A stretch of DNA of 64,000 bases from Nectonema munidae (Eukaryota; Nematomorpha; Nectonematoida; Nectonematidae), in the NCBI GenBank assembly GCA_030549495.1, contig JAUIRK010000971.1, forward strand, positions 734,501 through 798,500, read 5' to 3'. The translations under genes were made by a program, and so were the position numbers. Positions within the stretch are counted from its first letter, which is position 1. Each line of letters opens with the position of its first letter. A model generated the notes under the pieces. It did no database searches. It had not been told where the DNA came from and was given only the letters and a program-made list of their open reading frames with translations. Positions 56,441 to 64,000 of the stretch are shown one piece after another.

Positions 56441-57135
56441 TTTAATGGCTTTGTAAATTTTTAGCAGAAATTGTTCAGAGTTATTTGGAAGATTAGATTT
56501 TAGTAGACGTAGTACATAGAGTTCTTTCATTGTTTTCCGACAGATCTCTTGAACTTGACGTTTTTGCTTTAGGTCGTTAGTTAGAATTACTCCAAGATGT
56601 TTGTGCTCACTACTGAATGGTATTTTATATCCATCAAATGAGATCTGGCAGTTTCTATTGTCGCATGAATATTTTGGTTTGGAAAATTTCATGGCCACAG
56701 TTTTTTGAAAATTAAAGCGCATAGCCCATGATTTTGCCCATTTTGACGCAAAGATTGATTCAAGATTTCAGCAGATAATGTAGAGTAATTACAGGAAACT
56801 GAAATAAGTATATCATCAGCATAAGCAGCAGGTATAAGATCTATAACGTTTGGTAGACTTTTGATGAAGTCTTGGATGTTGACAAGAAGCTCGTTGATGA
56901 AAATAATAAACAAAGTAGGTGCAAGCACACTTCCTTGTGGAACTCCCGTTTTGACTAAACTACACTCACATAATGCATTTCCTATTCTTGTATACTGAGT
57001 TCTTTCATTCAAGTAGTCTTGTATCCACGCAAAGGATTTACCACGAATACCAAAAAATAGCAAAATATGACAGATAGCTTTGTGGGGGATAGCCATAAAA
57101 GCATTAGATAAGTCTAAGAAAGAACACAGTGAATC
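56440..57135 (-). mobile_element. second LINE fragment (jockey-like RT)
   Basis: Minus strand: FLDLSNAFMAIPHKAICHIL (starting about 57125), GVPQGSVLAPTLFIIFINEL, IPAAYADDILISVS (motif C) in 57096-56689. One frame change near 56740 leads to WAMRFNFQKTVAMKFSKPKY, then FSSEHKHLGVILTNDLKQKR and NSEQFLLKIYKAI in 56722-56420. Motif sequences differ from the neighbouring LINE (YADD against FADD, VPQGSVLAP against VIQGGVIGP), so this is another family. It lacks endonuclease, RT start and C-terminus. It ends where the other LINE begins, suggesting that the latter inserted here or that the two were joined by deletion. Confidence 0.85.
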
Positions 57136-58060
57136 GAGTGGAGTGATCGAGTGATGTCAAAGTTTATGATTGTTTTATTTTTCATGCCAGTTACCTTTAT
57201 AATATGATATAACTAATATGAATACTTGTTGTTTGTTCCTTAATTTATTGAAATTTTACCAAATCTGAATAAGAAAAAAACTGGGCTATTGAAAAAGTTG
57301 ACTTATTAAAAAATAATTTTTACCCTATAACTTGAATTTTTATGCCTGCTTTATATAAAAAGCTACACCTTTTAGAAAAGCTAAAACAAAAAGGACTTTA
57401 TTGACTTTTAATTGCCGTAGTTATCTTTAATCAAGTTATAGTCTATAATATTAGTGATATTTATAGTCTATAAGTTATCTTTAAATTTAAATTTTATCAA
57501 TAATCCTAGAATAAAATCTTACGATTAGTAATAGGAGTTGGCTATCAAGATAAATGCTTAATTTTGTATTTTTCCGTTGGTTTGCCCGAAAACTAATCTA
57601 GCTTTAACCGGATCAAATATTAAAAGGGATAAATTTAACATTTGGGACTAAAGTTCTATAAAATTTCTTAAATTATCAAACTTTCATATTCTTAAAAGGT
57701 ATGAAAAAATAAATTGAAAAATTTTGAATGAAAGTACACTTATATAATTTCCCATGTTTTGTAAATAATATATATTTAGTGGTTTATATGTTACTTAAAC
57801 CTTATTTACATTCTCTACTCTTTTTCTTACCATTCAAATAATTATATCCCCCTAGCTTCAAGGTGATCACCCCTAAAGCAATCTCGCATAAGTGTCAACA
57901 CATCATTATACCTACATTTATTTCTATAACTGTATTGATATCGATGCTGAATACCACAAAATTCTAAAATCATAACGTTTTATTCAATCATCTTTCTATA
58001 ATATCCATTCACATACAGAGATAGAAGTAGGTATATGAAGAAACAAAATTTTATTGACTA
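57136..58060. other. AT-rich, nothing recognised
   Basis: No supportable feature. Confidence 0.4.
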
Positions 58061-58443
58061 TCAGTGCTTCCCAAAGCCATGGTATAGATTACCTCCTGGG
58101 GTAATTTACCAATTAAACCATAAAATGGACATTCCAACGTGACAGACCTTTATTCATCATATCCTTTGCTGTATTTATTTGGCTCAGACAAAACATATGA
58201 CACCTATAGAATATGACAACTTATTTCATATGGAGTGTGTTATCAATGAGTAGCTTTCATACTTCTAATTTCTTTTATTCAATTTGCATTTCACAAAAAA
58301 ACAATGTCGTTTATATTTTTTAACTTAAAATGAAGTAAAATAGATTTTAACTTGATTGGAAGAGTGGAGAAGTGGGGGGGGGGGGATTAATTAACCAAAG
58401 CAAAAACTTATTTGGTTAAAAGTCAGGAAAATTTGGAAGCACT
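58061..58443. mobile_element. candidate hAT MITE
   Basis: The left end CAGTGCTTCCCAAAGCC and the inverted right end TTTGGAAGCACTC match over about 12 bases, and a G run lies inside near 58375. The target duplication is unclear, so the boundaries are tentative. Confidence 0.45.
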
Positions 58444-58751
58444 CGATTACGGAAACCAATTTTTAGTAAGAATTGCATTTGATAATCTTTTCTTTCTAGC
58501 ATGCATAACGCCTATGCTCTCGCTTCGTCAAGAATGCTAGGCTTTAGTACGCATTTAATATAAGATATTTGGTTGTAGTTAATTTTTGTCTTTCTTGCAA
58601 TTAACAAACGCTTTTGAACAATCCAAAGTAGCTCTTGAAATTATAAGAAATATATCTTCAAAAAATATTTCTATAGCTTCAATGAATAAATCGAACAAAT
58701 CCATTCCGAAGTTAACTTTAATCAAAATGAAACTTAAATTTTTCTAGAATC

Positions 58752-59133
58752 GGGGTTCTCAATCGTAGGAACCGCATTTTTTTTAAACAAATATTGTTAT
58801 ATTCATATACTTTTTCAAAAAGTAAAGAATTTAATGCAGTCAGGATTTCATTCAAAGTCATATTTTTTCTAATCATTTATATCAGCTGAAAGATAATAAT
58901 CGATTGTTCAAGAATTAAGGATATTTTTAACTAAAAATAGAAAAATGGATCTTTTTTATTGTAATATGTAATCTATAAAAGAAATGATCTAGGAAGTGTT
59001 ATGCAATGAAGAACTAAAACTAAAAAAACTTAAAGATTTTCTAAATTTTTTTTAATTCCTAGTGGCCGATATTTTAATTTTTTTTAAATCTCAGTGTGCG
59101 ATGTAAAAAAGTTTGAGAAAGCCTGCTTTTGTG
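58752..59133. mobile_element. weak candidate hAT MITE
   Basis: CGGGGTTCTCAATC at the left and GTTTGAGAAAGCCTG at the right are imperfectly inverted, with AT-rich interior. No convincing 8-bp duplication. Confidence 0.3.
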
Positions 59134-59320
59134 AATGATTTATTGACATGCTAAAATAGAATGGTCAAAAAGTAAATTAAATCTTTTTTATTCAATTGAT
59201 ATTCTAGAGAATGATAAAGATTCCAAACTCATCAGACAGTTTTTATTTTCTTGTTTTAAAAAGGAAGAAAATTTAATGTAAAAAATGAGAGATAAGTGAA
59301 TTAAGCTAACATAAATAAAG

Positions 59321-60205
59321 TTAAGGTAAAGTTTTTTTGAAAGATTCTAAAAAAATGTGATAATACGTTGGATTGCAAGTAATAATGATAACACAAAGGC
59401 TAAAACAACTTAAGAAATAGAGAAGATCAAATATGTCGATGAAGCGTAGGGCACTTCTCATTTCAAAGTATTGAAGAATGTAGACGACAATAAAGGGAAA
59501 AAAGGAGAGCATCATGGGTATGGACAAGATATAGATGATTTTGATCTTTTGGATGCTGGAAAGGCTTTTCAGGTAATTGTTTTTCACAGCATTATTCTCA
59601 TTGCAAATTTCAGTCGGTGTTTTTACGGGTGTGAGTTTGAACTTTCGAAAGCTGATAGACATGATCAAAATAATATAAACGATGGATATAATAAGGAAGC
59701 TGGAGGCTCTGTATAGGGATATGGGAGACGTTGTAAACTGACTCGAGCAATTTCCATCATGCCAAATGTCCAAGAAGTCGCGTTGAATGAATATTGGAAG
59801 AATCCAAATCAATGAGGAAAGCAGCCAAGTGCCCGAAAAAATTATGATCGATTTCGCTTTGGTCCACAAAATATAATTCAAGTGAGGTTTTTTGGCAATC
59901 AAAAATTGTATGAAGAACATGATATTGAAAATGAGGGGATTGAAAACTGTGTAAGTCTGATTCATGTATCGAATAAGGAAGCATAGCTGAAAAATAATTC
60001 TGAGATTAAATAATTTCATTGTATAATAAATCGCTTGAGGGAAAAGTGAGATGAACATTGAAGCAAATATTAAAGTGATGATTAACGTAAAAGCTGAACG
60101 AATCCTTTTGTAGTAAACGTAGGAACTAACAATGTAAAGGGACTGCACACAGGACAAAGTAATTACGATGATATTGAAATAATAAATTAAGCATGAAACT
60201 CTATT
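59321..60205 (-). CDS. divergent class A-like GPCR, last exon
   Basis: 294 codons and stop on the minus strand. The frame runs back to a TTTATTTTAG acceptor whose last three bases are the in-frame TAG, so the exon starts NRVSCLIYYFNIIVI at 60205 and needs an upstream exon. Seven hydrophobic segments fit a rhodopsin-like receptor. TM1 has FNIIVI (N of GNxxVI). TM3 starts after RIIFQLC. TM4 has GTWLLSS with the conserved W. An ECL2 Cys lies in WHDGNCS. TM5 is IISIVYIILIMSI, TM6 has SFFPFIVVY with its Pro, and TM7 has CNPTYYHIF (NPxxY). The DRY box is replaced by IQF, the CWxP motif by SFFP, and the TM2 Asp is missing. Ligand is unknown. Likely an orphan receptor in the plasma membrane; the first exon was not found. 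Confidence 0.7.
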   Translation of the reverse strand, partial: NRVSCLIYYFNIIVITLSCVQSLYIVSSYVYYKRIRSAFTLIITLIFASMFISLFPQAIYYTMKLFNLRIIFQLCFLIRYMNQTYTVFNPLIFNIMFFIQFLIAKKPHLNYILWTKAKSIIIFSGTWLLSSLIWILPIFIQRDFLDIWHDGNCSSQFTTSPISLYRASSFLIISIVYIILIMSISFRKFKLTPVKTPTEICNENNAVKNNYLKSLSSIQKIKIIYILSIPMMLSFFPFIVVYILQYFEMRSALRFIDIFDLLYFLSCFSLCVIIITCNPTYYHIFLESFKKTLP

Positions 60206-61500
60206 CTAAAATAAACGAATGCTTCATATAAACACAAATCCAATTTTCCTAGTTAAAATAGCAAAGAATTTTAGTTTCGAAAGACAACCTAAATGCAAAA
60301 GAATCCTTCGACAAAAAGATTGAATGTATAGTTCCATTATAATGTTAATAAAATCCGGTATTCAATCCAAAAATAATCATTAAAATCTTGGTAAAAAATT
60401 ACCACGAATTATAACATTTTATTAAAAAATCTACAGAGATTGGAAAAAAGTTTGTCTTTCTAAAGTTATGTATACAGTAGAACTTCAAGCATTTGGAGAC
60501 AAAGAAATTGTTTGGATAAGTTTTTATGGCTTCGAACAGTTTGAAATAACTGAGCGAGCTTCAACATCAAGAGGCTATTATAAAATATTATAACTCTAAC
60601 AACAAAAAAAAAGCTATTACAAAAATTTGTAATTGTTATTTACATGTCGGTCACTCTAACAGTAGAGGTACAAGAAAATGTAGTTCTTATAACAGATATA
60701 TATGTAAAAATCATACGAAATATTTTTGTACTCAATGTCAGCAAGTGAAATATTGTGTATAATATTCAATTGTACGGTATTACAAACATAAATAATGTTT
60801 TTATAATTTTGTTCTCTAAAAATGAAATTTTGCAAAATACGTAAGAGCATAAAAATTTGTTTTTTATTTTTGAAAATATGAATTTGACTCTTTTGTACAC
60901 AATTTTTTATGTACTTTTTTATTTTTTTAAATTTTTTGTTTATAAGCTTTCATTTTTTGTAATAAAAGCTTGTTTTCTGATAGTTATACATTTTTATATT
61001 GCTTACTTTTATATAAAAGGTCGTTCAGAATTGACGTCAACTTAATTTTGTTAGTTTCTTACCCAACCTTCTTTTCTTGTCAACATTTGTCAAATATATT
61101 TCACTAATAATCTGCCTTGATGTCAGTTTGGAGATACTCCTTTTATTTCTCTCTCAAAGTTGACGTCAATGATTCTTGTTGAGTATTGCAAATGGCTTAC
61201 TGATTTTCAAGAAAGTTTAGAAAATAATGTAAATTTTTTTTAGGAAATGCAAATAATTTATTGTTATTGCTTTATAATATTTATTATCTTCATTGAAAAA
61301 CATACCATTTAATGTATAAACTTTTGATAATGAAAATTTTTATTGAAAAATCATAATTAACGCCATCTACTAGTTCAACACGAAGTATAAAAACAACTAA
61401 AATTAAAAAATAACATATCTGATGATATTTTTTATTTTCAAATAATTGAGATGAAACCAAGAAAAAAATTTACATGTTGTTTATTGATGGGGTCAGATAT
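60206..61500. other. upstream of receptor exon, no gene seen
   Basis: The 5' exon(s) of the receptor should lie in this direction on the minus strand. No ATG-containing exon with a good donor could be picked out. Short open frames here are AT-rich. Confidence 0.35.
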
Positions 61501-61559
61501 ATTTTTCTACACGAATTTCATCATTGAAAAAAGCGTGGAGTAAAAAGCCATGTTTGGTC

Positions 61560-61775
61560 TTGCGAGGGTTAATAGAATGTTATAATTTTTGAATAAGTAT
61601 AAAATAATAAATTCAATGCAGTTTGGTTTTAGAACTGGTATTTCAACTGAACCTGTGTTTACTAATTTGGCAAATTGTATTTTAGAGTCTAGAGAAAAAT
61701 TTATCATATTTGTGGAATATTTATAGATTTTTCAAAGGCCTTTGATAGGGTTAATCATTACTTAATAGCATTACA
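61560..61775 (+). mobile_element. LINE reverse-transcriptase scrap
   Basis: The plus strand reads KIINSMQFGFRTGISTEPVF, TNLANCILESREKFIIFV, then after a frame change IFIDFSKAFDRVNH (motif A Asp) to about 61760. This is the part of a jockey/CR1-type RT between the QFGFR and motif A regions. It is cut off by the foldback repeat that starts near 61777. Confidence 0.7.
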
Positions 61776-61776
61776 A

Positions 61777-62100
61777 GTTCAAGTGAAATGTTTTCATATT
61801 TAAGTGAAAGGTTTTCAAATTCAAGGGAAATTTTTTCAAGTTTTAAGTATATTGAATTACACAACTTTTACGAATTTTTAGAGTTCTAAAAAAATTAAAA
61901 AATGCAAACTAAAAATTAATTTTTGTAAAAATATTTATTACCGATCTTAAAAAATATTCAACTCAAATCTAAAGATAAAAAACTCTTGAAACTTGAAAAC
62001 GTTACTTAAATTTTAAAACATTTCACTTTAATCTGGAAACATTTCACTTGAACTTGATAACGTTTCACTTGAATTTGAAAACATTTCCCTTGAAACGTGC
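61777..62100. repeat. foldback repeat of TTCAAGTGAAA motifs
   Basis: Left side: several direct copies of TTCAAGTGAAATGTTTTC-like sequence. Right side: inverse copies (GAAAACATTTCACTTGAA and variants), with an AT-rich loop between. The whole block can fold on itself. It directly follows, and probably interrupts, the LINE scrap. Confidence 0.7.
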
Positions 62101-64000
62101 AATGTTAGACTGCATATGGGATTGCGTTATGAAAAATGGAATGTAAAATGATTAGATTTTTTCTCTCAATTTAATAAAAATAAAAAAATTTATAAAAAAA
62201 ATAATAAAAACTATTATTAAAAATATAAATATTGATAAAAATGGAAAATAATTGTACATATATTTGTTGGTTAAAAATAGATATCTTACTTTAGGCATCT
62301 CTTTACTATTTTGAGTGGAGTAAATCAGAAGGTTGAAAAGAATGATGATTTATAGTAAGTGAAGAGGAAGGATATAGAATATGCATTATATTCAATCGTG
62401 TCTTTATACATCAGATTTGAGCACGAAATATCTATTTCGTTTAAGAATATGCTAACAAGCAAAAGTCATAATTTAATTAACTAAGTTTTGCTTTTTATTT
62501 ATAATCATTCAAATTTCCAAAGCATACAAAAGTGTGATCCTGATGCAAAACCGGAAAAACTATATATGCGATTATTGAAATGCAAACTTGCGAGATGCAT
62601 TGATTTAAAAAGCATTGTTAAACACACAGAGAATAGGACTCAGTGATATTTCCGTCATTCAAAAGAACTTTCGATTTTTGTTGTGTTATTGTGATCGTAA
62701 GATGACGCTTTCATTAGTCCTAATAAGATGAAAGCATGAAACACATTTTAGTACTTTAAAAATAGGTATACACACTAGATCTTTTATAATAGAGATCGCT
62801 GCGTTGAAATCGACCTTTCACTATCGATGATATGATGCTTGCTACTCAACGATGTCCCTACCAGAAAGGAGAGCATTTGCAGGCCTTTAGGAACCATGCT
62901 TAAATTTAATAGAGATATCCATGCATGCAATAATCACGATGCCAAATCTCTACATCTGCATCGTATTTGCTTTGATACCCATTATTTACCAAATCTTCTA
63001 AAGCATTATTTTTCATCTTTTTCTATGTTGATTTTAATTTAATTGAACCTGTTTTTTACATTTTCATGTTTGTAACACGTTAATTTTTTATTAATACTTT
63101 GGTCCTTTTTTTAAGGACTTAAAACAAGCAAATTTATGAAGCAAAACAAAAATGTTTATTTATAAAAATAAAATTATAAAAACCTTTTGACTTAAAAAGA
63201 TTTTTTGTCATGCGTTTTGCAAATTTTTTACACAGCTACAAGAATTATTTAGAATGCCACAAAATTTCACATTCTCCTAAATGTAAACCAACTTCACACG
63301 TTGTTCATTCTTTTCTAACCTTTTTTTTACAATACCGTATTTTTCTAACCGTATTTTATCTAAAACTTTGCATGTTCTTTTACTGGGTCATCTTGTTTTT
63401 TCAGAATCGAAAATTGAAAAACCTAAGACAAATTTTCCTTCTAAATTTAAGTAAAGAAGAGATTTTATTTATATAATAATATAAATATTTATTATATATT
63501 AGTTTATTTTAATAAAAAAGATTTAAGTAAAAAATTTTTGAATTTGCCTGTGTAAAACATAGGTGTTAAAGTAGGCATAGCCCCGTCGTCAAAGTCGAAG
63601 TACAGAAGGGGGCATAACTGATTTTAATGGGTCCAGGACTACAAGAAAGTGTATACATTTATATATTTCAAGGGAGTTTGAGAGGGTCAAAATAAATCCC
63701 AGGCGTGGGGACAAAGAACCCCCCCCCCCCCACTTCTCGCTTATCAACAGGCCTGAGTAAGATACTACCCGAACTTATTTCTAACATTTTTTTTAACAAA
63801 ATAAGAAAAATGTATGAAATTACCATCATGCGCGTAACCTAAAAGAACAGTTTCACAAAAAGAAAGATAGCTTTTAATACTATAATTGGATTAAATTGTA
63901 ATTGAAAATGAATATCTTTTGTAAAATGAGAGTTTTCTCTTCACTACCAGTCTTAATGTTTGCAGCCATAAGTAATAAGATTAGTTGGATTCATTTATCC
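62101..64000. other. AT-rich, nothing recognised
   Basis: No gene supported. A C run (63720-63731) within slightly GC-richer sequence (63580-63760) resembles the homopolymer tracts in the hAT remnants elsewhere, but ends could not be defined. Confidence 0.4.

Noticed and set aside
59471-59984. plus-strand and second minus-strand frames over the receptor exon
   Set aside because: Shadows of the 294-codon receptor reading, which alone shows membrane-segment periodicity and family motifs.
60475-60490. CAGTAGAACTTCAAGC, like a Tigger MITE end
   Set aside because: No matching inverted end within 1 kb.
62839-63042. 67-codon plus-strand frame
   Set aside because: No family resemblance and not distinguishable from chance.

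Overview
The window is AT-rich animal nuclear DNA: spliceosomal introns, a eukaryotic initiator tRNA, satellite arrays, LINEs and several superfamilies of cut-and-paste transposons. The density and variety of hAT, piggyBac, pogo/Tigger and non-LTR relics suggest an arthropod with a repeat-rich genome; a parasitic copepod is a guess from general composition, not something the sequence proves. I recognise only three host genes: the 3' part of RPA2 (replication protein A 32 kDa subunit, + strand, exons from 8315 to 20002), an initiator tRNA-Met (24970-25041) and the last exon of a divergent class A-like G-protein-coupled receptor (59321-60205, - strand). Almost everything else is transposon debris.

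Layout. 1-1440: eroded ZBED5-like hAT transposase (-), interrupted by a block of inverted GAGTGACAAA motifs. 2143-7060: a possible 4.9-kb element with 12-bp terminal inverted repeats, holding a second ZBED5-like hAT copy (3325-5170), a tRNA-like sequence and a long foldback element. 7084-7382: hAT MITE. 8315-9004: four RPA2 exons, then a 10.9-kb intron with a Tigger copy, an unidentified - strand relic, a ZMYM1-like hAT relic, an 866-bp hAT MITE carrying a tRNA-derived SINE, and a second small hAT-like insertion at the same 8-bp target. The last RPA2 exon follows. 20-36 kb: hAT, LINE, piggyBac and jerky-like fragments, five TTAA-flanked MITE copies, the tRNA and a 2.1-kb hAT-ended element with an unidentified coding region. 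36.3-44.0 kb: four tandem arrays. 44-48 kb: nothing recognised. 48-49.5 kb: LINE split by a hAT MITE. 49.5-50 kb: TATA-bearing block with five octamer motifs. 53.3-57.1 kb: two LINEs joined head to tail. 58-64 kb: MITE candidates, the receptor exon, a LINE scrap and a foldback element.

No operon-like or pathway-level organisation is present. The host genes are unrelated, and the main story is repeated nested insertion, some of it datable by order: MITE inside LINE, SINE inside hAT MITE, hAT beside hAT at one target.
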